This document shows, piece after piece, positions 24,929-33,028 of a stretch of 64,000 bases of DNA. A program made the translations under genes and the position numbers. The stretch's first letter is position 1; each line of letters begins with the position of its first letter. The notes beneath the pieces were generated by a model. It was not told where the DNA came from. It ran no database searches and saw only the letters and a program-made list of their open reading frames with translations. The DNA is from Vibrio algarum (GTDB lineage: Bacteria; Pseudomonadota; Gammaproteobacteria; Enterobacterales; Vibrionaceae): positions 248,001 to 312,000 of the forward strand of contig NZ_JAQLOI010000001.1 of assembly GCF_028204155.1 (NCBI RefSeq). Reading direction: 5' to 3'.

Positions 24929-25429
24929 TTAAAACTTATTTTTTGTTAGGTTCACAAAAAGATCAACCGTATTCATTGCCAAATAAATGAGAATAATGGC
25001 GGCTGAAATAGGTAATATTGAATAAACTGTAGACATTGGTAATTGCAATGCAGGTGATAGTTGTTGTGTGGTTCTTTCCATTAGAGCGACGCCACCTTTA
25101 AGCATTGCTAAAGAGACAAATGCGCCAGAGATTACATTGATGAGTACATGTAATCCTATATGTGCTTTCCCCTTCAGAGAACCATCCAATAACGTTATTG
25201 CTAAATGTCCTTTTATACCGAATAAGTAGCTTGCTCCTAGTAGGCCAAGCCAAACCATCGTATAGCGAGCGAGTTCATCAGTCCAATTACTTGGGTCATT
25301 TAACACATAACGACTAAATACTTGCCAAGTGACAGTCACCACAAGCAACATTAATGCAAAAGAAGAAACAAAGAGAATCAACCTATTAAGTAGGTTTCTG
25401 AAAGTTGTTAACATGGGGTTATACCTCAA
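24929..25429 (-). CDS. dctQ: TRAP transporter small permease DctQ
   Basis: The 166-residue protein has four hydrophobic helices (about residues 10-35, 45-65, 85-110 and 125-155) and the family motif W-T-D-E-L-A-R-Y-T-M-V-W-L-G-L-L-G-A-S between helices. It pairs with DctM in the inner membrane to form the TRAP channel. It lies 14 bp upstream of dctM and about 50 bp downstream of dctP on the same strand, so the three form a dctPQM operon. Confidence 0.93.
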   Translation of the reverse strand: MRYNPMLTTFRNLLNRLILFVSSFALMLLVVTVTWQVFSRYVLNDPSNWTDELARYTMVWLGLLGASYLFGIKGHLAITLLDGSLKGKAHIGLHVLINVISGAFVSLAMLKGGVALMERTTQQLSPALQLPMSTVYSILPISAAIILIYLAMNTVDLFVNLTKNKF

Positions 25430-25480
25430 AAATTTTGCCTCAGCGAAGCCAAGGCAAAATTATATTTTTACCAATACTAT

Positions 25481-26437
25481 TTAAAGCGCTTCAATTTTCT
25501 CAATGAATGAAGCTAGTTTAGGATCTTTTTTAGCTTCATCAATCATAGGTTTAACAGCTGCACGGAAAGGGGCTTTATCAACTTCAACAAATGTTACGCC
25601 TTCTTTGATTCCTTTCTCTTTGTTCATGTTATCTGTTTCGTCCCAGATTTTGATCTGTTCTTCAAGAGACTCAGCTGCAGCTTCTTTTAGCATTTTTTGC
25701 TCTGCTGCTGTCAATGAATTCCATTTATTTTCTGAAATGATAATCACATCAGGTGTCATCATGTGTTGGTCCATAGAGTAAAATTTAGCAACTTCACTAT
25801 GTTTCATTTCAACTAAGCTAGAAATATTATTTTCAGCTCCGTCAATAACTCCTTGTTGTAACGCAGTGTAGACTTCATTGAATGGTACTGGTGTTGCCTT
25901 TCCGCCTAATAGATTAACCATTTCCATCATGGTTGGAGAACCAGGAACACGAACTTTCATGCCAGCAAGATCAGCAGGTGAGTTAATTGGTTTTTTAGCG
26001 TAGAAACTACGTGTACCTGAATCATAAAACGTAAGACCAATGAAACCTTTACCTTTACTTGTGCCTAGCATCTCTTCAGCAACATCACTTCTCATGAATG
26101 TTCTCATGTGTGGGACGTCACGGAATAAGAAAGGAATAGCGTTAACTTTAAAAGTTGGTTCAAAAGATTCAGCTAAACCGCCATTGATTTTGGCCATATC
26201 GATCGCGCCAGTAACCACTTGCTCAGCTTGATCGCGTTCAGAACCTAGTTGTGCATTTGGAAAAATCTTAATAGTAAGCTCACCATTAGATTTGGCTTTT
26301 ACTTTCTCCGCCATGATAACCATACCTTTATGCGCAGCACTTTCTAAAGACATAGCGTGGCCAAGGGTTAATTGTGTAGCATAAACACTAGGTGCTAACA
26401 GCAAAGTGGTTACCAAAGGGATCAATATCTTTTTCAT
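25481..26437 (-). CDS. dctP: TRAP transporter substrate-binding protein DctP
   Basis: A 318-residue periplasmic receptor with a clear signal peptide (M-K-K-I-L-I-P-L-V then a hydrophobic run ending S-V-Y-A-T). The DctP fold shows L-G-S-E-R-D-Q-A-E-Q-V, G-M-K-V-R-V-P-G-S-P (with the arginine that usually binds the substrate carboxylate), P-V-P-F-N-E-V-Y-T-A-L-Q and G-V-I-D-G-A-E-N-N. The G-A-E-N-N ending is common among receptors for sugar acids, but the substrate is not determined. It is the first gene of dctPQM. A CRP-like site lies about 150 bp upstream. Confidence 0.93.
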   Translation of the reverse strand: MKKILIPLVTTLLLAPSVYATQLTLGHAMSLESAAHKGMVIMAEKVKAKSNGELTIKIFPNAQLGSERDQAEQVVTGAIDMAKINGGLAESFEPTFKVNAIPFLFRDVPHMRTFMRSDVAEEMLGTSKGKGFIGLTFYDSGTRSFYAKKPINSPADLAGMKVRVPGSPTMMEMVNLLGGKATPVPFNEVYTALQQGVIDGAENNISSLVEMKHSEVAKFYSMDQHMMTPDVIIISENKWNSLTAAEQKMLKEAAAESLEEQIKIWDETDNMNKEKGIKEGVTFVEVDKAPFRAAVKPMIDEAKKDPKLASFIEKIEAL

Positions 26438-26587
26438 CGTCTATTTCCTTATTAAAAAATCAATTATTGCAATGTGTTGTAGCAACTCTTTTATGTCCTA
26501 AAACAATAATTTCATATTACGAAAACCATTATGTATTACAATATTAATATATTTTAAATATGATTGTGATCTCAGTTCAAACAATCA

Positions 26588-26609
26588 AAATATGACTCAC
26601 ATCACTGTT
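26588..26609. promoter_or_regulatory. Candidate CRP site upstream of dctPQM
   Basis: The 22 bases contain TATGA-N6-TCACT, matching TGTGA-N6-TCACA at 8 of 10 half-site bases, with AAAT and TT flanks also matching. It is about 150 bp from the dctP start. Catabolite control of a TRAP importer would be expected. Confidence 0.4.
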
Positions 26610-26882
26610 AACATATTTATGTGTGTGCATTGAAAAAGAAGTTGAACATAGTCAACTAACACCTCCTAAAACCAATAACCACTTATCGTACCCATATTAC
26701 CCCTGAAATTAAAAAGTATAATTAAATCAATATATTAAATAGGTATTACGTGCAGCCAAGCGAATCCATCTTGCCACAGAAAGGGATGCTTATCTTTGAT
26801 AAAACAAGAAATGCAAAGCCATTCTAATGATAAGTATTATTTAAGGGGTAAGTTAATGATTGATAATATGAAATAGGATAGC

Positions 26883-26927
26883 AACACCCTGTTTGAAGTA
26901 ATCAGGTACGCGGTGTGGTGTTTTTTT
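26883..26927 (+). terminator. Orphan terminator-like hairpin
   Basis: AACACC (26883-26888) pairs with GGTGTT (26917-26922), enclosing a smaller CTG/CAG stem, and is followed by a T7 run (26921-26927). No gene precedes it on the plus strand, so it may end a small RNA or a leader transcript. Confidence 0.4.
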
Positions 26928-27236
26928 GATTTAGTTCTAATGTACTGAGAATAAAAAGCCTTCAACTAAATAGAAACATTTTTGTCGATCAAAATAAGAA
27001 CAACCTGAAGTTGAAAACTCTATAGGGTTAATGTAACAGCGCTTTGGATCGGGTTATGTAATCTTGTGGATCTTTGTCAGCTATAGGTTGAGAATAGGCA
27101 ATAACTTGTGCTACTCTTCGCGTCCATTTTTCCGGCCTCTGGTTTAACCCATCAGAAGCCGTTATTATCTTGTTTTGGTCCGCAGATCAGTGATTCGCGA
27201 TTAGGCAAAACTTTAATTTAGTGTGGGATGAAAGAG

Positions 27237-27860
27237 ATGGCTCAAGGGACTCTTTATATAGTATCAGCGCCTAGTGGTGCAGGTAAATCTAGCTTAATTT
27301 CAGCTTTGCTGGAAACAAACCCGACTTACGCTATGAAAGTCTCTGTATCTCACACGACACGTGGCATGCGCCCCGGTGAAGAAGATGGTTTACACTATCA
27401 TTTTATTCAAAAAGAAAAGTTTGAAGAGCTCATCGAGAAAAACGAATTTCTAGAGCATGCAGAAGTTTTTGGTAACTACTATGGAACTTCTCGCGTCTGG
27501 ATTGAAGAGAACCTGCAAAAAGGAATCGACGTTTTCCTAGATATTGACTGGCAAGGTGCTCGCCAGATCCGTAAACAGATGCCCCTTGCTAAAAGCGTTT
27601 TTATCATCCCACCCTCTAATGGGGAACTAGAACGTCGCCTCAATGCGAGAGGGCAAGATAACGCAGCTGTAATAGCAAAACGCATGAGTGAAGCAAAATC
27701 AGAAATGTCACATTTTAGCGAATACGATTATCTTATCGTTAATGACGATTTTGATGCTTCATTAATGGACTTTAAAGCCATTATTCGTGCAGAACGATTA
27801 AAACAAGACAAACAAGCGGCGAAATATAACGGTATGCTCACAGCACTATTGGCAGAATAA
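27237..27860 (+). CDS. gmk: Guanylate kinase
   Basis: Gmk phosphorylates GMP to GDP with ATP, feeding GTP and ppGpp pools. The protein has the P-loop S-A-P-S-G-A-G-K-S-S at the N terminus, S-H-T-T-R-G-M-R-P-G-E in the GMP-binding region and D-I-D-W-Q-G-A-R-Q. The ATG at 27237 gives 207 residues beginning M-A-Q-G-T-L-Y-I, the usual length, and has GGGA 8 bases upstream. An ATG three codons earlier is also open. It heads the gmk-rpoZ-spoT-trmH group. Confidence 0.96.
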   Translation: MAQGTLYIVSAPSGAGKSSLISALLETNPTYAMKVSVSHTTRGMRPGEEDGLHYHFIQKEKFEELIEKNEFLEHAEVFGNYYGTSRVWIEENLQKGIDVFLDIDWQGARQIRKQMPLAKSVFIIPPSNGELERRLNARGQDNAAVIAKRMSEAKSEMSHFSEYDYLIVNDDFDASLMDFKAIIRAERLKQDKQAAKYNGMLTALLAE

Positions 27861-27920
27861 GCCTTTAGACTGTATACTTTCTCGTCATTCAGAATATTTA
27901 GTTAACATATTGGAGTCCAC

Positions 27921-28193
27921 ATGGCACGCGTAACTGTTCAAGATGCAGTTGAAAAAGTTGGCAACCGCTTCGACCTAGTACTAATCTCAGCGCGCCGCGC
28001 TCGTCAAATGCAAACTGGTGGAAAAGATTCACTAGTGCCAGAAGAGAACGATAAACCTACTGTAATTGCACTTCGTGAAATCGAAGAAGGCTTGATCACT
28101 AAGGACGTTCTTGATGCACGTGAGCGCCAAGAGCAGCAAGAGCAAGAAGCTGCAGAACTAGCGGCTGTAAGTAGCATCACTCACGCTCGTTAA
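27921..28193 (+). CDS. rpoZ: RNA polymerase omega subunit
   Basis: The 90-residue omega subunit (starting M-A-R-V-T-V-Q-D-A-V and containing R-F-D-L-V-L-I-S-A-R-R-A-R) helps RNA polymerase assembly and forms part of ppGpp site 1. It lies between gmk and spoT, the conserved gammaproteobacterial order, which links the enzyme's ppGpp-binding subunit to ppGpp metabolism. TGGAG precedes its ATG. Confidence 0.98.
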   Translation: MARVTVQDAVEKVGNRFDLVLISARRARQMQTGGKDSLVPEENDKPTVIALREIEEGLITKDVLDARERQEQQEQEAAELAAVSSITHAR

Positions 28194-28232
28194 TTCGAGT
28201 GAATAACTCAAGTAACCTCTCAGGCCTTTAAT

Positions 28233-30353
28233 TTGTATCTATTCGATAGCCTAAAAGATGTTGCCCAAGAATACCTAACAGAGCCTCAACTTGAGGCTCT
28301 GCGTCAATCTTATGTGGTAGCAAAAGATGCCCATGAAGGGCAGACCCGTTCCAGCGGGGAACCTTATATCATTCACCCTGTTGCTGTAGCTCGAATCCTT
28401 GCAGAAATGCGTTTGGATCACGAAACATTAATGGCTGCACTTTTACATGATGTGATTGAAGATACGGAAATTTCTAAGGAAGATCTTGCGAATCAATTTG
28501 GCGACACTGTGGCTGAATTGGTTGATGGGGTATCAAAATTAGACAAACTTAAATTCCGAGACAGAAAAGAAGCCCAAGCCGAGAACTTTCGCAAGATGGT
28601 GCTTGCCATGGTGCAAGACATTCGCGTAATTCTAATTAAACTCTCGGATCGCACACACAATATGCGGACCCTTGGCGCTCTTCGTCCTGATAAACGCCGT
28701 CGAATAGCTCGAGAAACGCTAGAGATATTCGCTCCCCTAGCCCATCGGCTAGGTATCCACAATATTAAAACCGAGTTAGAAGAACTTGGTTTTGAGGCTC
28801 TCTATCCAAATCGCTACAAAGTCCTTAAAGAAGTAGTGAAGACGGCACGTGGAAATCGTAAAGAGATGATTCAGCGAATTCACTCTGAGATTGAAGGCCG
28901 TTTAGAGGAAGTTGGGCTAAATGCACGAGTTTTCGGACGAGAGAAAAACCTCTTTTCTATCTACAACAAAATGAAAACCAAAGAACAGCGTTTCCATACT
29001 ATTATGGATATCTACGCTTTTCGAGTCATCGTAGATAGCCCAGACACTTGCTATCGCGTATTAGGCCAAGTACACAATCTTTATAAGCCTCGTCCAGCTA
29101 GGATGAAGGACTATATCGCGGTACCTAAAGCTAATGGCTACCAATCGCTACATACCTCCATGGTCGGTCCTCATGGCGTTCCTGTAGAAGTGCAAATTCG
29201 CACAGAAGACATGGATCAAATGGCAGACAAAGGTGTTGCTGCTCATTGGTCTTATAAGGCCGGTGGGGATCGTAAAGGCACCACCGCGCAAGTGAAAGCA
29301 CAACGTTGGATGCAGAGCTTACTCGAGCTTCAACAAAGTGCTGGCAACTCATTTGAATTTATTGAAAACGTTAAATCCGATCTTTTCCCTGATGAAATTT
29401 TCGTATTTACACCAAAAGGGCGCATTGTCGAATTACCTGCTGGTGCAACCGCCGTCGATTTTGCCTATGCCGTTCATACTGATGTAGGGAATACCTGTGT
29501 CGGTGCTCGAGTTGACCGCCAACCTTATCCTTTAAGTAAATCACTTAAGAATGGTCAAGCCATCGAGATTATAAGTGCGCCGGGCGCTCGTCCAAATGCG
29601 GCTTGGCTTAACTATGTAGTAACCTCTAGAGCTCGAACCAAAATTCGTCAAGTTCTAAAAACCATGCGTCGTGAAGAATCGGTAGCATTAGGCCGTCGGT
29701 TACTCAATCACGCATTGGGTCGACACTCAGTTGACACCATCTACCCAGAAAATATAGAACATGTCTTATCTGAGCTGAAAATGAAGTCACTCGACGACAT
29801 GTTAGCAGCGATAGGTTTGGGTGAGTTGATGAGCATAGTTATTGCACGTCGCTTGCTAGGTGACGCAGACGAACTAACCGAAACAAGTTCAATCGCTTCA
29901 ACATCAAGTAAAAAGCTGTCTATTAAGGGAGCCGATGGCATTCTGCTTACTTACGCGAAATGTTGCCACCCAATACCCGGTGACCATATTATTGCTCACG
30001 TATCACCTGGACGCGGCTTGGTTGTACACCTTGAATCTTGTCCAAATATACGCGGTTATCAGAAAGAACCCGATAAGTATATGTCGGTCGAATGGTCTGG
30101 TGAGCATGAACACGAATTCATCTCCGAATTACAAATAGATATGCATAACCACCAAGGTGCGCTAGCAGAACTCACCAATGTTGTGGCTCGTACTGGTTCA
30201 AATATCCATGGTATTTCAACAGAAGAAAAAGATGGGCGTCTGTATACGGTTACTTTAGCCATTACGACCAAAAACCGCGTACACCTTGCTGAAATCATGA
30301 AGAAAATTCGAGTGATACCGCATGCGTTAAGAGTGAAACGCAGAAGAACTTAG
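28233..30353 (+). CDS. spoT: Bifunctional (p)ppGpp synthetase/hydrolase SpoT
   Basis: SpoT controls (p)ppGpp levels, chiefly by Mn-dependent hydrolysis. The 706-residue protein has the HD hydrolase domain (H-D-V-I-E-D-T-E near residue 72), a synthetase domain (about 230-350 with Y-R-V-L-G-Q-V-H), a TGS domain (about 385-450 with F-T-P-K-G-R-I-V-E-L-P), a conserved cysteine region (K-C-C-H-P-I-P-G-D) and a C-terminal ACT domain. Translation starts at TTG, reading M-Y-L-F-D-S-L-K as in relatives, with only a modest AGG upstream. The rare start codon may keep expression low. Confidence 0.97.
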   Translation: MYLFDSLKDVAQEYLTEPQLEALRQSYVVAKDAHEGQTRSSGEPYIIHPVAVARILAEMRLDHETLMAALLHDVIEDTEISKEDLANQFGDTVAELVDGVSKLDKLKFRDRKEAQAENFRKMVLAMVQDIRVILIKLSDRTHNMRTLGALRPDKRRRIARETLEIFAPLAHRLGIHNIKTELEELGFEALYPNRYKVLKEVVKTARGNRKEMIQRIHSEIEGRLEEVGLNARVFGREKNLFSIYNKMKTKEQRFHTIMDIYAFRVIVDSPDTCYRVLGQVHNLYKPRPARMKDYIAVPKANGYQSLHTSMVGPHGVPVEVQIRTEDMDQMADKGVAAHWSYKAGGDRKGTTAQVKAQRWMQSLLELQQSAGNSFEFIENVKSDLFPDEIFVFTPKGRIVELPAGATAVDFAYAVHTDVGNTCVGARVDRQPYPLSKSLKNGQAIEIISAPGARPNAAWLNYVVTSRARTKIRQVLKTMRREESVALGRRLLNHALGRHSVDTIYPENIEHVLSELKMKSLDDMLAAIGLGELMSIVIARRLLGDADELTETSSIASTSSKKLSIKGADGILLTYAKCCHPIPGDHIIAHVSPGRGLVVHLESCPNIRGYQKEPDKYMSVEWSGEHEHEFISELQIDMHNHQGALAELTNVVARTGSNIHGISTEEKDGRLYTVTLAITTKNRVHLAEIMKKIRVIPHALRVKRRRT

Positions 30354-30370
30354 TTACAACACTTAAATTC

Positions 30371-30403
30371 GAGTGCTTCTATTCCCTAAAATCAGAAGCA
30401 CTC
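30371..30403. repeat. Hairpin in the spoT-trmH gap
   Basis: GAGTGCTTCT (30371-30380) pairs perfectly with AGAAGCACTC (30394-30403) around a 13-base loop. No T run follows, so it looks like an mRNA-processing or partial attenuation structure rather than a full terminator. Confidence 0.6.
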
Positions 30404-30450
30404 AGAATCAATAATCTATCCCAGAACATTCCAGTAATCGTTGAAATATA

Positions 30451-31137
30451 ATGAACTTAGACCGCTATAACCGCATTCAAACTGTTCTCAAAGCCCGTCA
30501 AATCGATTTAACTCTTTGTCTGGAAGAAGTCCATAAGCCAAACAATGTCTCTGCTATCATTCGGACTGCTGACGCGGCTGGTATACATAAAGTACACGCG
30601 GTTTGGCCCAAAAAGAATATGCGCACCTTGAGCCATACTTCTGCGGGAGCACGTAACTGGGTAGAAGTAAAAACTCACGAAACGATCGAAAGTGCCGTTG
30701 GTGAACTGAAAGCTCAAAACATGCAGGTTTTAGCCACTAATCTTTCCGACAATGCCGTTGATTTCAGAGAAATTGATTACACCAAACCGACTGCTATTAT
30801 TCTTGGTGGTGAAAAGTTCGGTATATCAAGTGGCGCGTTGGAGCTTGCGGATCAAGATATTATCATTCCTATGGTAGGCATGGTTCAATCTCTGAACGTT
30901 TCCGTTGCTAGTGCACTTATTCTATTTGAAGCACAGAGACAACGCCAACTGGCGGGGTTATATGATAGAGACGTCTCGGTACTACCTGAAGAGGTGATCC
31001 ACAAAACACTCTTTGAACGTGGTCACCCTGTTCTTGCCAAAGTCGCCAAGCGCAAAAAACTAGAATACCCTCCCTTAGATGAAGAGGGTCAAATTGTTGC
31101 TGATGCGGCCTGGTGGGCCGAAATGCAAAGGCGTTAA
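30451..31137 (+). CDS. trmH: tRNA (guanosine-2'-O-)-methyltransferase TrmH
   Basis: TrmH (SpoU) methylates the 2'-OH of G18 in tRNA. The 228-residue SPOUT protein has the three family motifs: N-N-V-S-A-I-I-R-T-A-D (about residue 31), I-L-G-G-E-K-F-G-I (about 116), and M-V-Q-S-L-N-V-S-V-A-S-A (about 145), which together form the trefoil-knot SAM site. It follows spoT by about 100 bp. In E. coli recG comes next; here the next gene is a convergent thioredoxin-like gene, overlapping by 4 bp. Confidence 0.96.
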   Translation: MNLDRYNRIQTVLKARQIDLTLCLEEVHKPNNVSAIIRTADAAGIHKVHAVWPKKNMRTLSHTSAGARNWVEVKTHETIESAVGELKAQNMQVLATNLSDNAVDFREIDYTKPTAIILGGEKFGISSGALELADQDIIIPMVGMVQSLNVSVASALILFEAQRQRQLAGLYDRDVSVLPEEVIHKTLFERGHPVLAKVAKRKKLEYPPLDEEGQIVADAAWWAEMQRR

Positions 31138-31370
31138 GACTTAAACCACGCAGCGACTTGGTCAGCTTTAGGCACACTCCCTTTATGAACAACCTTCTCG
31201 TCAATGACGACAGCTGGTGTCTTCATAACCTCATAAGCCATAATATCTTGCAGATCTTTCACTTTTATTAGCTCTATCTCAACTTGTTGAGATTTGGCAG
31301 CCTCTTCAATAAGTTGGGCTGTTATTTGACAGTTTTTACAACCAGAACCTAATACTTTTACTACTTTCAT
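31134..31370 (-). CDS. Small thioredoxin-like redox protein (TM0996/MTH895 type)
   Basis: A 78-residue mini-thioredoxin with the active-site motif G-C-K-N-C near the N terminus and the cis-proline segment K-T-P-A-V-V-I-D. This family (redox-active disulfide protein 2) is often encoded next to UPF0718/ArsP permeases, as here, where it lies 21 bp downstream of the permease on the same strand. It may keep permease cysteines or a bound metalloid reduced; that role is inferred from linkage. Its 3' end overlaps trmH by 4 bp, convergently. Confidence 0.85.
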   Translation of the reverse strand: MKVVKVLGSGCKNCQITAQLIEEAAKSQQVEIELIKVKDLQDIMAYEVMKTPAVVIDEKVVHKGSVPKADQVAAWFKS

Positions 31371-31391
31371 TGGTCTTTCCTTTGTTTAAGT

Positions 31392-32393
31392 TTAAATAAA
31401 TGAAATGGCATTGAACAACCAGCCAACTAACGTAAATGCAACTAGCAACACAGCAAATAACACCGCCAACAATTTCCACTTCATTACCTGCTTTAAAAGA
31501 ATAAATTCGGGAAAGCTCGCAGCGACAGTGCTCATACAAAAAGCTAAGGTTGTACCAATAGGCAAACCATTAACAATCAAGCTCTCCATTACGGGGATAA
31601 CACCCGTTGCGTTCGAATATAGAGGAATACCTAAAAGAACCGCGGCAGGTACAGACCACCACTGCCCCTCACCTAAATGAGCTTCAATCCAACCATCCGG
31701 CACAAATCCATGTAAAGCGGCACCAATTCCTACACCAATAAAAACCCACTTCCACACTCGACCGAAAATTTCAGATGTTTCATCTTTAGCAAACTGATGA
31801 CGCTGCTTTAAAGACAATTTTTCTGCTTTTTGAACCTCGGTAGGATGATCCAATTGATTTTTTGCCCCTCTCTTTAGAGCGTCTGCAGCAAAAGAAACCA
31901 GCCAACGCTCTGCTTTTATTGCATCCAAAAAGAAACCACCCAACATCCCAACACTAATGCCAATCAAGATATATAGAACCGTAAATTTCCACCCCAATAA
32001 ACTAACCAGTAACAGTACTGCGACTTCATTAATCAGAGGTGACGTAATAAGAAAAGCCATTGTGATACCGAGTGGTATCCCAGCGGAAGTAAACCCAAGG
32101 AAGACAGGAATACTTGAACATGAACAAAATGGTGTGATAGAGCCAAAAGTGGCACCGAGTAAATAGCCAGTAAAGCGATGTTTCCCTGCTAAGTAATCCC
32201 TCACGCGCTCGACATCCAAAGATGCACGTATCACCGCAATCAAGTAAATCATGATAATAAGAAGAGCAAATATCTTGGTGGTATCTTCTACAAAGAAATG
32301 CACCGCATCACCCAACTTAGTCTCTGGTGATAACCCTAGCAAATCAAAAACTAGCCATGATGCGAAATCAGTAAAAATTTGAAACATGTACAT
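31392..32393 (-). CDS. Permease of the ArsP/UPF0718 (YraQ) family
   Basis: A 333-residue inner-membrane protein with about eight to ten hydrophobic helices. It carries the family's cysteine motif T-P-F-C-S-C-S-S-I-P (about residue 88), the conserved S-P-L-I-N-E-V-A (about 118) and a second half with G-I-P-L-Y-S-N-A-T-G. Some family members, such as Campylobacter ArsP, export trivalent organoarsenicals; many others have no known substrate. The paired thioredoxin gene fits a thiol-reactive substrate. A hairpin separates it from the sigma factor gene upstream. ATG at 32393 or 32387 could be the start. Confidence 0.85.
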   Translation of the reverse strand: MYMFQIFTDFASWLVFDLLGLSPETKLGDAVHFFVEDTTKIFALLIIMIYLIAVIRASLDVERVRDYLAGKHRFTGYLLGATFGSITPFCSCSSIPVFLGFTSAGIPLGITMAFLITSPLINEVAVLLLVSLLGWKFTVLYILIGISVGMLGGFFLDAIKAERWLVSFAADALKRGAKNQLDHPTEVQKAEKLSLKQRHQFAKDETSEIFGRVWKWVFIGVGIGAALHGFVPDGWIEAHLGEGQWWSVPAAVLLGIPLYSNATGVIPVMESLIVNGLPIGTTLAFCMSTVAASFPEFILLKQVMKWKLLAVLFAVLLVAFTLVGWLFNAISFI

Positions 32394-32401
32394 CCCATAA
32401 A

Positions 32402-32438
32402 ATAAAGCGGCTTTATCTTAAAGACGAAGCCGCTTTAT
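32402..32438 (-). terminator. Terminator-like hairpin between sigma factor and permease genes
   Basis: ATAAAGCGGCTT (32402-32413) and AAGCCGCTTTAT (32427-32438) form a perfect 12-bp stem with a 13-base loop, followed on the minus strand by a T-rich but broken tail (TTTATTTTATGG). It lies 29 bases past the sigma gene stop and should reduce read-through into the permease gene. Confidence 0.65.
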
Positions 32439-32467
32439 AAAGGATTCATAAAAAATGAAATTTATTT

Positions 32468-33028
32468 TTAATCTCTACGGGTAAAACAGCAAACCTGCTG
32501 ATTCTCATCTAGTTTTACCTGACAAGAAAGTTGGATGTTTTGTTTTAGTTTTTCTCTTGCACGACGAATTCGAGATTTCGTTGCTGCTAGGGTCAAACCG
32601 TGGTTATTGGCAAATGATTGCTGACTCACCCCTTCCAAATCACAAGCAGTAATGATCTCCCGATCAGCTTGACTAAGCTCCGAAATGACTCTAGGAAGGC
32701 AACTCAATGCAAGAAGATCAACCGGTGCTAAGATCTCTTCTTCCTCCTCTACATCAGAATTTATCGGTTGAAACGTGCGCTTTCTTGCGTGGTCTATTAA
32801 CAAGTTTTTAGCGACTCGAAATAACCAAGCCTTGGTATTTCTTACATCACAAAAGGTCGCTTGCTGATTCATCACTTTAACAAAAACGTCTTGTAAAATG
32901 TCTTGTACTAATTGTTTATCGCCTGTCTGTTTGAACAACCACTGAAGCAATGGTTGTTCATATTTCTGCCATGCACGTATTGCGCACGGAAAGGCTTTAC
33001 CGTGTTTTTTGGAATCACTTTCTAACAT
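32468..33028 (-). CDS. SigZ-like ECF sigma factor with cysteine-bearing C-terminal tail
   Basis: A 186-residue sigma-70 family protein. Region 2 (about residues 25-85) has D-I-L-Q-D-V-F-V-K-V and N-T-K-A-W-L-F-R-V-A-K-N-L-L-I-D. Region 4 (about 110-165) has L-E-G-V-S-Q-Q-S-F-A and K-S-R-I-R-R-A-R-E-K-L. After region 4 comes a short tail with C-x10-C-C. No anti-sigma factor gene lies beside it. The start ATG overlaps the stop of the upstream retropepsin-like gene (TAATG), so the two are translationally coupled. The tail cysteines suggest metal or redox sensing, by inference only. The target promoters are unknown. Confidence 0.88.
   Translation of the reverse strand: MLESDSKKHGKAFPCAIRAWQKYEQPLLQWLFKQTGDKQLVQDILQDVFVKVMNQQATFCDVRNTKAWLFRVAKNLLIDHARKRTFQPINSDVEEEEEILAPVDLLALSCLPRVISELSQADREIITACDLEGVSQQSFANNHGLTLAATKSRIRRAREKLKQNIQLSCQVKLDENQQVCCFTRRD

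Larger units (their letters stand above)
26438..27236. other. Long intergenic region between dctP and gmk
   Basis: About 800 bp without a supported protein gene. It contains a CRP-like site (26588-26609), a terminator-like hairpin on the plus strand (26883-26927) that has no annotated gene upstream, and the gmk promoter region. The presence of a terminator without a gene leaves room for a small RNA encoded within roughly 26640-26927. Confidence 0.5.

Noticed and set aside
27121..27165. Imperfect hairpin in the gmk leader (GGC-TCTG/CAGA-GCC)
   Set aside because: Short, mismatched stem without a T run or recognisable riboswitch features.
31336..31539. A 67-codon minus-strand open frame spanning the thioredoxin-permease junction
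   Set aside because: It overlaps two well-supported genes in another frame and has no ribosome-binding site.
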